The notes below the pieces were generated by a model, which was given only the letters and a program-made list of their open reading frames with translations, ran no database searches and was not told where the DNA came from. 64,000 bases of DNA, taken from Rhynchopus euleeides (taxonomy: Eukaryota; Euglenozoa; Diplonemea; Diplonemida; Diplonemidae). Below are positions 41,600-53,400 of the stretch, in pieces (the first letter of the stretch is position 1; the number at the start of each line of letters is the position of its first letter). The position numbers and the translations under genes are program-made. The DNA lies in assembly GCA_963210315.1 (NCBI GenBank), contig OY723250.1, positions 992,001 through 1,056,000 on the forward strand. Direction: 5' to 3'.

Positions 41600-42442
41600 A
41601 TGCCGATGATTCACGCCTGCCGTGATGTGGTGCTGACCGTGCGCCATCAGCTGGATGAGGACACCACTGCGCGTGTGACTGTCGCGGCGAAGGAGGGGGA
41701 GGAGCTGCACCACCTCATCGAGAGGGTCTGCGAGCTGTTCAACGCGAAGTTCGATGCAGGCCTGACGTACCACAAGGTGGGGCTGGCTGTGACGGAGACG
41801 AAGCTCGTCGGGATGGAGTGGCCTTCCCCGCAGAGCCCTGCGGAGCTCAGCCTCACAGCATCCTCTGCCTCGTGCGTCTCCTCCGCATCCTCGTCTGCCC
41901 CTTCCACGCCGCGCACACCCATGGGGGCGTGCCGCCGCATGTCGCTGATGCGGCAGCTGTCGAGCAGCATCGAGCATCCCTCTGTGACGCCCTCCAGCTC
42001 GGCGTCTTCACTCGCTTCGCTGAAGAAGGCGAATGCGATGACGACACGCGATATGTACACAGCCAACGGGACGGGGAGGCTTGTGACCCCTGAGGTGAAG
42101 GTCGGCATCTGCAAGAGCATCATCAGGAAGGTGAAGGGGATGCGGCTGCCCGGGATTCTGCGGAAGGACCAGGCTGAGTTCTCCCACGGGGCAGAGCTGG
42201 CTGTCCCGGAGGAGTACCGGAACAGCATCGCGTTTGCGACGCGCCACCCCCTCGCGTCGCTTCCCTACGTCCGGTGGTGCACGGCGCACGCGCACGCCGT
42301 GCAGTACACCCTGGTGCCCATCCAGGCCCCGTCGCTGCTGCAGCGCCGCATGCTGTCGAGTGAGCCCCTTTCCATCGCGACGACAAACCTCCGCTCCGCA
42401 CCCAAGGGCAAGCAGGCCGGCCGTGCCCCCCTTCCGCGCTAA
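41600..42442 (+). CDS. Uncharacterised 280-aa protein
   Basis: The start is ATG 41600 in the context CCGCAATG; the frame is open upstream without a better ATG. The N-terminal ~75 residues look folded and ubiquitin-like in pattern: VVLTVRHQLDEDTTARVTV, a helix with LHHLIERVCELFNAKFDAG and a closing strand. A Ser/Ala/Thr-rich linker (~78-150) contains RRMSLMRQLSS, a possible phosphorylation site. A second helical block (~155-215) includes VTPEVKVGICKSIIRKVKGM. The C-terminus is rich in Ala, Pro and basic residues. Codon use matches the other host genes. I recognise no family. Confidence 0.7.
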   Translation: MPMIHACRDVVLTVRHQLDEDTTARVTVAAKEGEELHHLIERVCELFNAKFDAGLTYHKVGLAVTETKLVGMEWPSPQSPAELSLTASSASCVSSASSSAPSTPRTPMGACRRMSLMRQLSSSIEHPSVTPSSSASSLASLKKANAMTTRDMYTANGTGRLVTPEVKVGICKSIIRKVKGMRLPGILRKDQAEFSHGAELAVPEEYRNSIAFATRHPLASLPYVRWCTAHAHAVQYTLVPIQAPSLLQRRMLSSEPLSIATTNLRSAPKGKQAGRAPLPR

Positions 42443-43830
42443 GCGGCTGCGTGTGAGGGGATAAGATGGGACGTTGTTTTCAACTTGTTCGCTCATGAAG
42501 TTTTTCTTTGGGTGCGTCTGGCGCGCACAGTCATAGCAGCAAGGCTTTGGAGGTAGATTTTTCTGGTTTTCTTCCCACCGTGACAGCCTTATTTGTCACT
42601 GTGAGAAACACACAAAGGCTGGCATTTCACCCCGTATGTCTTGGATGTTCGTATGCCTCGCTCCCCCCCTCCTCTGTGCTGGCAGTGCAGAGGGGGTATG
42701 GAGAGGGTGCCCTTCTCTCCTGCCTTTGTTCTCTTTTTTTTCTTTTCGTTTCTCGTATGATGATGGTGTGGATATCAAGGCGTTCAGCCCACCCACTCTG
42801 TCCGGCATGTGATTTTTGAAGGCTGCCAGCCCAACCCCTGTTGGCATGGCGGCCTGCGGTGTGCGTGCAAACTGTTGACACACCTATGTGGTATCTGGGA
42901 TCATCATAAGAATGCTGTCGCCCCCACCCGCTTCTCAAAAAAAAGATGGGGCCATAGCGTTGTGTGCAGGGTTCTGTAAGAAACGTGCGGGGTTGACCAA
43001 CACAGGCACGCGGGATGCAGCCGGCGAGCCCGCTGCCCCGTTTCCCCGCCCTTGTCTTGCTCTCTCTTCTTCTCTCTGCCTCCTATCCTATTGCCCCCCT
43101 GTTTCCTTTTCCCCGAAGTTGGTGCGAAACACGTTTGCTGTCGTGGTGTGTTGGAAGATTGCCCTGTGAATGACGGTGGGGCCAGCTCCCGCACGGATGC
43201 ACGGTGTGGCGAGTTTTTTTTGTTGTGATTATTGTTTTTTGCCGGACCGTCTTCTGTGCTACCCCCCTCACCAACACATATACACACAGACACACAAACG
43301 CCTCATCCCCCTCTCTTTCTTCTTTATTTTTTTCCAATTTTTTTATCGCGAATGTTTTCTTGTGAACCTACGCGAGTCGCCTCTCGACACACCACCCTGC
43401 ATTTTTTTGAAGTGAACGAGGGAGAGTCCGGCTCTGCACCTTACCCTTCTCTACATCAAGTAAGCAATGTTGGATTAGCGGATTGGCATCGAACAGAAGT
43501 CCACAAAATACCGCTGCTGGTAGAACCTGCGCCTTGCTTTGAACGATTTGAACGATTTTTGGCCGTGCTCGTCGCGTCCCCCGGTGAGGGGGGACGCTGT
43601 TTCGTGTTCTCCTTGCCGCACGGAGGCATTGCCTTACGTCGCCTCTTCCTCTTTTCCTTTATGGGCGGGTTAGTCTGGCTCAGAGGGCGGGACCGTGCTG
43701 ATATGCACAGTGACGACTCTCCCTTTTTTTGTTGTGCCCGCCTCCTGCCGAGTCGTGGCTGCTGCCTCTCAGACTGGGGGCGGGCGGTCGCCGACGCTGA
43801 CGCGCCTGGCGGCCCGTGGAAAGTGACGTG
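42443..43830. other. Intergenic region without a supported gene
   Basis: 1.4 kb with T-rich runs (42725-42750, 43205-43350). Frames up to 216 codons (43232-43882) lack domains. The G run at 43839-43854 lies at the 3' end of the LINE. Confidence 0.35.
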
Positions 43831-43904
43831 GGTCTGGGGGTGGGGGGGGGGGGGTGCTGGGGTGTCAGGCCGAAGCCCTTGACCGCTGTTGATTTTTGCA
43901 GGTT

Positions 43905-46900
43905 TCACGAGATCAGGTAGTCCTTCTCGCTGTGCTCCGTCACCCCTGCCTCAGCCAGGTAGCGTAGGGCCCCCTTGCAGTTGTGCAGCAGCAGGTTGTG
44001 CACGTTTGTGGCTGTGAGGTGGTGTCGGGCTGACGCTGTCGCGGGACAGCCGAAGAATAGGTGCTTCAGCGAGACCCCAGGCGGGGGGCTGTCCGGCGCA
44101 AGCTTCAGGCAGGGTTTGCACGGTGGTTGTGCGCTGCCCGGGACGTCGTGGTCGTACACCAGGCGGTGGTGGTCGGCCCGGAGGCGGCGGATGGTGGTTT
44201 CCCCTAAGCGGGTAAGGCCCTCCATGCGGAGGTCAGGGCGCTGCAGTCGCGTCTCCCCGATTCCTGACCGATACGCGTACACGCTCTCTGTGCGGGGCAA
44301 CGTGGTCCCGCTGTATATGTGTCGGCGGAGGGTGACACGGGCCGACGCGAGGCTGATCGGCTCCATCTGGGGCTTGAACGCACCGATCTGCGCCTGCTTG
44401 TCAGCAAGTTCGTTCCCTACCACCCCAACATGCGACGGGATGTAGCGGAGGTGGGTGGTGACATCGTATGTTTGGGCGAGCTTGCGCAGCCTCTGCCAGA
44501 TGTCCCATTCGGTGGACCCCCTCGCTCGCTGGGGGCCGCTCAGCAGTGCATTCAGTGCGCTCTGCGAGTCGGTGAGGATGGCGACCGTTTCGCCTTGGGT
44601 TACCACGGTGCATAGGTGGGCGAGGGATTCTCTGATGGCCACCAGCTCTGCCTGGTAGCTGATGCAACGGAGTCCTGCCGGCCAGGCGAGCTTTTTCTTG
44701 AGGCGGCCCTCCGGCATGCTGTACACCGCTGCGCCCGCGCCGCCCTGTTGCTGCCGCGATGTGGAGTTGGAGACTGACCCGTCGGTGTAGACATGCCAGG
44801 CGCACGTCGGGAGGGCCTGGATGGTCTGCTCTGCCAGGTCCCGGAGGGTGTCTTTCGGGGTGGCGGCCTTCGGGGCGGTGAGCCCCGGCAGCGTCGCCAG
44901 GATGTGCACTCGTGGCAGCACCAGGTTCCATTCCCAGGGGGGGATGGGGTGTGCTGCATGCAGGGGGGCCAGCAGGGGGGTGCGCCCGTCGACCTTCGAG
45001 GATTTCACCAGACTCCGTGCCTGATGTAGCCAGCTGCCTCCCGTGTTCCCGGTATTTAGTTGCGCCCGGTATCCTGGGGAGTGGGGCACGCGGCGGAAGC
45101 GTTCGTGGTCTGTGCACACCGCAACCTTGAAGTCGAGGTCGAGGTCTCGTAGGTGTGATTCCCAGAGGAGCTTCGCCGTGCTGGTGTTCTTCATGCAGCC
45201 TGTGATAATCAGGGCTGCGGTGCGGTGGACATCTTGCAGGCGTTTGAGGTTCCTCGCGGTCAGGCCAGGGGTGTAAACGCTTGCGGCGTACATCAGGATG
45301 GGGTAGACATACGTCAGGTAGGCCTGGCGCAGCGTGTCTCCACTTGAGCCCCAGTCGGTGCCTGCCAACATACGCAGTATGCTCAGGCGTCGCATACAGG
45401 TGGTCACGACGTGGTCGACGTGGTCCGACATCGTGTAGCAGGCATCGATGTAAACCCCGAGGTATTTTGCTGTGGAGTCGTGCTGGAGGGGGGTGCCGTC
45501 TGGGAGCTCCATGCGCTTGTGCTCGCCCAGTGCTTCAGGCGTCGTTCCCATCAGCGTGTAGCAGCACTTGCTGGGGGAGAGCTGCAGCCCGTGGAGTGGG
45601 ACTTCGGCGGCGAGTGCTGATATGACGCCCTGTGCGGTGCTTAGGGCGTCGGTGTAGGTGTCCCCGACGACGAGTACTGCAATGTCATCTGCGAACACCG
45701 CAGGGTGGACGTCCGGGGAGGCGGTGATGGCTCGAGATACGTCATCCATCACGCAGTTGAAGAGCAGGGGCGAGAGCACTGTTCCTTGTGGGACACCGTT
45801 GTTGAAGTCGTAGTAGTCGCTTCTCACCCCGTGCACCTGTGCGGCGGCCCGGCGGTTGCTGAGGTAGTTGTGCAGCCATCGGGTGAACTTCGGGGGGAAG
45901 CCCTTTCGTCTGACGCTGTTGATGACTGCGAGCTTGCTGACCTTGTCGAAGGCTTTCTCGAGGTCGAAGTACAGGGTGACAGCTGCCTTCCCGGAGGAGA
46001 GGGCGTCCGTCGCTGTTTGGGTGATGTAGGCTAGCTGGTCGGTTGTCGATCTCAGTCGCTGGAATCCCGCTTGGTTCGGGCAGTGCCCCTCGACTTGCGG
46101 GTATGCGTCGTCAAGCATGAGCTGCTCCATGCGCCTCTTCACCATTTTTTCCAGTACCTTGCATGCTGTGCTGGTGAGCGCAATTGGTCGGTACGAGGAT
46201 GCTGCCGTCGCTGGCTTCCCCGGTTTCAGGATCGGGACGATGACTGCTCGCGTCCATGCGTCGGGGAGGATGCCGCTGTTCCACGACAGGTTGAGCACGT
46301 GCAGGAGTCCCTGCCGCGCTTGGGGGCCGAGGTGCATCAGCAGTTCGTTGTTGAGGTCGTCAGGCCCTGGGGATTTTCGCTCCTGCAGTTCGGACAGGGC
46401 TGCGCTCAGCTCCTCTTTGGAGAAGTCGTCTTCGGCAGCTGAGAGCTCGGGGGGTGTCTGGCCATTCGCATGTTGCGGGGTGGGTACCGATTGTGACTGT
46501 TGGTCGTTCCCTTCACTGATCTTGGCGTAGTGGCTGCAGAGGAGGTCCGCCTTAGCTTTGGGGTCGGTCACCGGGACCCCTCCGTCGACAAGCGGGAAGG
46601 CGGCCTGTTGAAGTTTGCGGCCGTCGAGTTCTCGCACAAGCCGGAAGGTGGCGCCGAGGTCGCTGCTGGTGCTCGCAGCCTGGCACCTGGTTTCCCAAGT
46701 TGTGCGTTTTGCTTCGAGGACGGCGTTGGTGGCGTCGGTGGTCAGCTTGTCCAGTTTGTCGTAGTCGTCCTGGGACAGGTGTGTAGTCTGGGCGTGTCTG
46801 CGTGATTCTTCGTTCCGCGCCCGTACCGCGCGTTTCACCTTGCTCGTGAACCACCTCTTGCGGGGGCGTGAGCTACGCTTCGTCGGGATGTGCTTGGCTG

Positions 46901-47174
46901 CGACCGTTCGCACCAGTCCAAGCCACTTGTGGAAGGACTCCTTCGGGTCACACCACTTCGTCACTTTGCGTGATAGCCGTTCGAGCTCCTCGGTGAAGGC
47001 GGGCCAGTCCGCTGCTGCCCAGTTCCACAGTTGACGGGCCTTGGCTGCCGGGTGTGTCGCAGCTGCTGGCGTTCGTTCTTTTCTCCACATCACTGCTCCC
47101 TCTTCCCCTATACTTTTCCGAATTTTTCCGAGATGTGTGGTTTCTTCTTCTGCGGGAGGGTCACCTGCCTCCGT
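43905..47174 (-). mobile_element. LINE (non-LTR retrotransposon) with open RT-RNase H frame
   Basis: The - strand frame is open from 47174 to the stop at 43905. The first ATG is 47090, but the 28 codons upstream look coding (DPPAEEETTHLGKIRKSIGE), so the original start is upstream and lost. From the first methionine region: a basic linker (1-150); reverse transcriptase (about 280-560) with FDLEKAFD, GVPQGT, FADD at ~467-470 and YLGVYID; RNase H (about 765-900) with YTDGS, QAEL, TDSQS and HVGVVGNELAD; and a C-terminal Cys/His knuckle (CKPC, then H and C) at ~992-1016. An APE endonuclease, expected before this region, is absent. That fits 5' truncation of an I/Tad/Jockey-group element. No stop interrupts the frame, so insertion looks fairly recent. 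The 3' side ends in a C-rich tract. Confidence 0.92.
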
Positions 47175-47237
47175 CTAACAACAGTCCCACAATCCCTCGC
47201 ACAGTTGGGTTGACCGCATTAGCGAATCGTTGCGAAC

Positions 47238-47345
47238 GGGGGTCTTCGCTACGGGGTGACCGTCAGTGCGTTTTGGTGAATTCCCTGTTGAATTAGCTGA
47301 AAACTGACGGAGAGTGACGAAGGATAACGGCCAGCGAAGACCCCC
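47238..47345. mobile_element. GGGGGCC-CTCGCT miniature TIR element, copy 2
   Basis: 108 bp with perfect 13-bp ends GGGGGTCTTCGCT and AGCGAAGACCCCC. It lies about 60 bp beyond the 5' edge of the LINE. Inner words GTGACCGTCAG and CTGACGGAGAGTGAC are also inverted. Confidence 0.7.
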
Positions 47346-48616
47346 AACATAATGTGTTTTGTTTGCATCGCAACACCCACCTTGCCTCGACGCAGGTCGG
47401 AGGGATAACAGAGGGGTGGTCATGCGTAGACTGGTCTCACGTAAAATTTCTCTTGTATCTGGGATAGTTGAAAAAGGGTTTTTTTTGACTCCGAACGAAA
47501 TAGGGGCAGCGGCTCTGCCATGACTCTCTCCCAAGTGGCCAGTATGCCGCTGTCGTGCTGCTCACCTGAAGCACGCCAGTGGCAAGCTGTCAAAAGCGAG
47601 GGAGGTCCATCTCTCTGTAGGAACAAACGTGCCTGTCTCCACATCTCGAGGGACTCAATGGCTGGGAACAGAAGGGGGTGTGGGTCGGGATGTCACGAGA
47701 TTGGTGGGACTCGTCCCTCGCTGCCCGTCCCCCACCCCCTCGTCATTCCATCAACTGTCTAGAAATATATACACACCGCTCTCAACGTTCAACCAGGTTC
47801 TCCCAGGGATTTGTTTTGTTTTTTTTTCTGTTTTCTCTTGCGTGTTTTCTTCACGCAAACCCCCCTCGCCCCACCCACCCCGCCCCGCCCCCTTCACACA
47901 CGCACCAACAGCACGCCACAACACAACACCGCCCCAGCAACGCTAGCTATCCCTCTGGCGCGACGCACCTTGATGGGATCTGTCAAGCAACCCGCGAGCC
48001 ACCTCACAACTTTTTGAGAAGAGGGGAGGGGGGACTGGAGTGATTCGTCAGCCCTTACCCCTTTCCCCCGCTCAATGTGTAAGAGCACGGCAAGCTGTGA
48101 CGTGTTCGTGCATCACGATTCGATGGGAGGGGCGGGGGGGCTGTCTCTTTTGCAGAACGAAGGTTCTTCAAGGAAAGAAGGCGCTGTTGTGACAACGAAA
48201 AATACTCATCTTTCTCGCCCCCCCTGCAGATTGAAGATTGCTGAGTTTCTGTGGCTCTTCGTTTGTTTTTTTTGCAATGAGGGGTCTTTCCAACTACAGG
48301 ACGTGTCATAGTAGAAATAAAGATAGCCGAACCTTGCATATGCTAGGGCCATCCTGTCAGCTGGGTGGGTCGTGTGGGCCACCCGCACCCCTCCTTCAGC
48401 GCAGTACGGTTCGGCAACGGGGGTTGTGGTGAATCAAGCATCTTTACCTAGTTCATGTCAGCCCATCCTTGCCTCAACACATTCAAACGACCCCCAGGCA
48501 CCCCCCGAGCCAAAGCAATCTTTTGGGAATCGAAACTGCCGAGGTGCTGCCCCCCCTCCCTCCACCTTCTCTCTTCTTGCGAGAAGGTGCTGGGACACTT
48601 GCCTTTGCTTTCACTC
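47346..48616. other. Intergenic region without a supported gene
   Basis: 1.3 kb with C-rich and T-rich tracts. No domain-bearing frame is present on either strand. Confidence 0.35.
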
Positions 48617-48881
48617 TCGACACAGTGTTCTCGCGACCGGAGGAGTCGGAGGAGTTCCTCAAAAAAAATAAAAAAAATCTGACGCCGGAGGAGTGGAGGA
48701 GTGGAGGAGCTCCTCCGGGAAAAAAAATATTTGGGACCTGGCTGCGGAGGAGCCCTTTACAGCAGTCATGAAACCGTTTACCGCACCGTATATTGCTCTC
48801 ATGACGAAAGAGCAACACCAACCGCATGTGACTCTCCACTTTGCTTTGACTGTGGAGCGTACTCGGGGACCAGGCTAACAC

Positions 48882-48942
48882 ATGTTCACTACCGTGGCCT
48901 CCGGTGGCTGGGGGGCTCTGCCCCCCAGACCCCCCTGTGACA
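48882..48942 (+). repeat. Dispersed GC repeat, single unit, copy 5
   Basis: One unit only (core GGCCTCCGGTGGCTGG plus hairpin), unlike the paired copies. It is nested in TIR element E. Confidence 0.65.
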
Positions 48943-49030
48943 TGCAGCCCATAGCCAAATCCTTAGATTGCATGCGTGTCGCGTCGCATGTGTGTGACTG
49001 TCGTTCGCACCCGGCCGCTCAGGATCGTGG

Positions 49031-49055
49031 TCTCGCGCGCCGAAGGCGCGCGAGA
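49031..49055. repeat. GAA-loop hairpin, 11-bp stem
   Basis: Stem TCTCGCGCGCC closed by GAA, followed by AAAATTTTC. It parallels the hairpin at 39105-39124; both lie 90-200 bp downstream of a dispersed GC repeat copy. Confidence 0.6.
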
Positions 49056-49160
49056 AAAATTTTCAGGGTGGAAAGCCAATTTCCAGGTCCAAAAAAGCGC
49101 AAAGAAAAACTCCTCCGCACTTTCTGAAAATCCCAAAAGTCGCGAGAACACTGTCTCGAC

Positions 49161-50195
49161 AATCAAAAAAACCCCACCCTCACCCTCACCCCCTCTTCGC
49201 TTCCCTCAAAAAATTTGTCAGAATGTTACACCGCCGCATAGCTCGTGGCAACACACTTGCCAAAACAAACGGAGCAGCCCAGCTGAAGAAAGAATCATGG
49301 CGCCCCCTCCGAACCTCAGGTCTCAGAGCGAGGGAGTGGGGGGGGGGGAGGAGGAGGAGGAGGGGATATTCGCCTTTCCACGGCTTGCTTTTTTATCTGT
49401 GTATTCGACCACCCCCTTCCCCCATCACGCACAACCCGCGTTAAGCTTTTTTGTTTTGTGGAGGTCGCATTGAGCCAACTCTGGTGCTACCATCCACTGA
49501 CACACACAGCCTCCCCATCACGATGAGTATCATCTCCCTTCCCCGCTCCCCACCCCACCCCTCTGGACTCTGGGAATAAAGCGCATGCACTACAGTGGGC
49601 CACGAAAGCCGGGCCCAGTCTTTAGTGGAGTCGAAAATGACAAACCCCCAATGCATATCCCAGCAATCCAGCTCTTCTGAAAGCCGAAAGAACGCAGTGG
49701 AAGAAACCGTCTCTTCTCACCACCAAAGGCACACAAGGCAAAAGGCCGGGATAGAAGACCAAGCCAGCGCCAGTGCCAGCAACAACACCACTCCACACAC
49801 ACCCCCCACCCCACCGAACATCTCTGCCACCCATCTTTCGCGCAACAAAAAGATGCTTCCCGGTGCCTCTTTGCAAGCCACATGCCCCCGCTCCCCCCCC
49901 CGCGGTCGCTTCGGGATTCGGGTGCCAGTTTCTTCTGCGTAACCAGAAGGCGGTAAGGCACCTATCCGATGCCTGGCGCTTGCAGGTGGGTTGTCTCTGC
50001 ACTCCCCGGAGGATGCAGAGCTGACGCCTCTGCAGGCTTTGCCTCCCACCTGGCTGAGGGGTGGAGCTATGATGGCTGCCACGGCTCTCGTATGGCAGCA
50101 TGCGAGGGGAGCCTGGCTGGGCTGTTCGCCTCTATAAGGAGCGAACAGGAGCTCACCATACTTTGGGGGTGATGCGGGGCTGCCCCCCTTTTAGC
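49161..50195. other. Intergenic region without a supported gene
   Basis: About 1 kb with a GAG-rich run near 49345-49365 and C-rich tracts. No gene is supported. Confidence 0.35.
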
Positions 50196-50342
50196 GGGGG
50201 CCTTCGCTCTGTGTCAAACTGTGTCAAATTGTGTCAGTGTGTCACACAGGCGGTTTTTTTCACCTTAGGCGAAATCGGCAAAAACGCCGCCAAGCCTTCG
50301 CTCTGTGTCACTGTGTGTCACTGACTCAGAGCGAAGGTCCCG
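50196..50342. mobile_element. GGGGGCC-CTCGCT miniature TIR element, copy 3
   Basis: 147 bp with ends GGGGGCCTTCGCTCTGTGTC and GACTCAGAGCGAAGGTCCCG. Its subterminal zones repeat the word CTGTGTCA, which is also the core of the 31-bp minisatellite that starts 128 bp downstream. Confidence 0.65.
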
Positions 50343-50470
50343 TGACACAGGGGTGTTGGGGACAATGCAAAATTTGCGAAAAATCTCGAAAAAAGATTTC
50401 TGGCAGAGGTGAAAAAATTGGGTTCCACACAAAACTGGCTCCGAAGTGACATACTCCCACGTGGTCCTTG

Positions 50471-53400
50471 CACACTGTGTCAGGCCCCCCCTGGCTTCTA
50501 ACACAGTGTGTCATGCCCCCCCAGGCTTCCAGCACACTGTGTCATGCCCCCCCAGGCTTCTAACACACTGTGTCATGCCCCCCCAGGCTTCCAGCACACT
50601 GTGTCATGCCCCCCCAGGCTTCTAACACACTGTGTCATGCGCCCCCAGGCTTCCAGCACACTGTGTCATGCCCCCCCAGGCTTCTAGCACACTGTGTCAT
50701 GCCCCCCCAGGCTTCCAGCACACTGTGTCATGCCCCCCCAGGCTTCCAGCACACTGTGTCATGCCCCCCTAGGCTTCTAACACACTGTGTCATGGCCCCC
50801 CAGGCTTCCAGCACACTGTGTCATGCCCCCCCAGGCTTCCAGCACACTGTGTCATGCCCCCCCAGGCTTCTAGCACACTGTGTCATGCCCCCCCAGGCTT
50901 CTAGCACACTGTGTCATGCCCCCCCAGGCTTCGAACACACTGTGTCATGCCCCCCCAGGCTTCTAGCACACTGTGTCATGCCCCCCCAGGCTTCTAACAC
51001 ACTGTGTCATGCCCCCCCAGGCTTCCAGCACACTGTGTCATGCCCCCCCAGGCTTCTAACACACTGTGTCATGCCCCCCCAGGCTTCTAACACACTGTGT
51101 CATGCCCCCCCAGGCTTCCAGCACACTGTGTCATGCCCCCCCAGGCTTCTAGCACACTGTGTCATGCCCCCCCAGGCTTCCAGCACGCTGTGTCATGCCC
51201 CCCCAGGCTTCCAGCACACTGTGTCATGCCCCCCCAGGCTTCTAACACACTGTGTCATGCCCCCCCAGGCTTCCAGCACACTGTGTCATGCCCCCCCAGG
51301 CTTCCAGCACACTGTGTCATGCCCCCCCAGGCTTCTAGCACACTGTGTCATGCCCCCCCAGGCTTCTAGCACACTGTGTCATGCCCCCCCAGGCTTCTAG
51401 CACACTGTGTCATGCCCCCCCAGGCTTCTAACACACTGTGTCATGCCCCCCCAGGCTTCCAGCACACTGTGTCATGCCCCCCCAGGCTTCTAGCACACTG
51501 TGTCATGCCCCCCGAGGGTTCTAGCACACTGTGTCATGCCCCCCCAGGCTTCTAACACACTGTGTCATGCCCCCCCAGGCTTCTAGCACACTGTGTCATG
51601 CCCCCCCAGGCTTCTAACACACTGTGTCATGCCCCCCCAGGCTTCTAGCACACTGTGTCATGCCCCCCCAGGGTTCTAACACACTGTGTCATGCCCCCCC
51701 AGGCTTCTAACACAATGTGTCATGCCCCCCCAGGCTTCTAGCACACTGTGTCATGCCCCCCCAGGCTTCGAACACACTGTGTCATGCCCCCCCAGGCTTC
51801 CAGCACACTGTGTCATGCCCCCCCAGGCTTCTAGCACACTGTGTCATGCCCCCCCAGGCTTCTAACACACTGTGTCATGCCCCCCCAGGCTTCCAGCACA
51901 CTGTGTCATGCCCCCCCAGGCTTCTAACACACTGTGTCATGCCCCCCCAGGCTTCTAACACACTGTGTCATGCCCCCCCAGGCTTCCAGCACACTGTGTC
52001 ATGCCCCCCCAGGCTTCTAGCACACTGTGTCATGCCCCCCCAGGCTTCCAGCACGCTGTGTCATGCCCCCCCAGGCTTCCAGCACACTGTGTCATGCCCC
52101 CCCAGGCTTCTAACACACTGTGTCATGCCCCCCCAGGCTTCCAGCACACTGTGTCATGCCCCCCCAGGCTTCCAGCACACTGTGTCATGCCCCCCCAGGC
52201 TTCTAGCACACTGTGTCATGCCCCCCCAGGCTTCTAGCACACTGTGTCATGCCCCCCCAGGCTTCTAGCACACTGTGTCATGCCCCCCCAGGCTTCTAGC
52301 ACACTGTGTCATGCCCCCCCAGGCTTCTAACACACTGTGTCATGCCCCCCCAGGCTTCCAGCACACTGTGTCATGCCCCCCCAGGCTTCTAGCACACTGT
52401 GTCATGCCCCCCGAGGGTTCTAGCACACTGTGTCATGCCCCCCCAGGCTTCTAACACACTGTGTCATGCCCCCCCAGGCTTCTAGCACACTGTGTCATGC
52501 CCCCCCAGGCTTCTAACACACTGTGTCATGCCCCCCCAGGCTTCTAGCACACTGTGTCATGCCCCCCCAGGGTTCTAACACACTGTGTCATGCCCCCCCA
52601 GGCTTCTAACACAATGTGTCATGCCCCCCCAGGCTTCTAGCACACTGTGTCATGCCCCCCCAGGCTTCGAACACACTGTGTCATGCCCCCCCAGGCTTCC
52701 AGCACACTGTGTCATGCCCCCCCAGGCTTCCAGCACACTGTGTCATGCCCCCCCAGGCTTCTAGCACACTGTGTCATGCCCCCCCAGGCTTCCAGCACAC
52801 TGTGTCATGCCCCCCCAGGCTTCTAGCACACTGTGTCATGCCCCCCCAGGCTTCTAACACACTGTGTCATGCCCCCCCAGGCTTCCAGCACACTGTGTCA
52901 TGCCCCCCCAGGCTTCTAGCACACTGTGTCATGCCCCCCGAGGGTTCTAGCACACTGTGTCATGCCCCCCCAGGCTTCTAACACACTGTGTCATGCCCCC
53001 CCAGGCTTCTAGCACACTGTGTCATGCCCCCCCAGGCTTCTAACACACTGTGTCATGCCCCCCCAGGCTTCCAGCACGCTGTGTCATGCCCCCCCAGGCT
53101 TCCAGCACACTGTGTCATGCCCCCCCAGGCTTCTAACACACTGTGTCATGCCCCCCCAGGCTTCTAGCACACTGTGTCATGCCCCCCCAGGGTTCTAACA
53201 CACTGTGTCATGCCCCCCCAGGCTTCTAACACAATGTGTCATGCCCCCCCAGGCTTCTAGCACACTGTGTCATGCCCCCCCAGGCTTCGAACACACTGTG
53301 TCATGCCCCCCCAGGCTTCCAGCACACTGTGTCATGCCCCCCCAGGCTTCCAGCACACTGTGTCATGCCCCCCCAGGCTTCTAGCACACTGTGTCATGCC

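Larger units (their letters stand above)
48617..49160. mobile_element. Small TIR element E
   Basis: The ends share CAGTGTTCTCGCGAC (left at 48623-48637) and its complement (right at 49139-49153), within a ~21-bp TIR with one mismatch. The interior holds a GGAGGAG array with GGAGGAGCTCCTCC, a single unit of the dispersed GC repeat (48882-48942) and a hairpin at 49031-49055. No coding capacity. Confidence 0.6.

Noticed and set aside
50570-51400. 276-codon open frame in the minisatellite
   Set aside because: It arises because the 31-bp unit passes through all three phases and this stretch has suitable variants. There is no start context and no non-repeat coding sequence.
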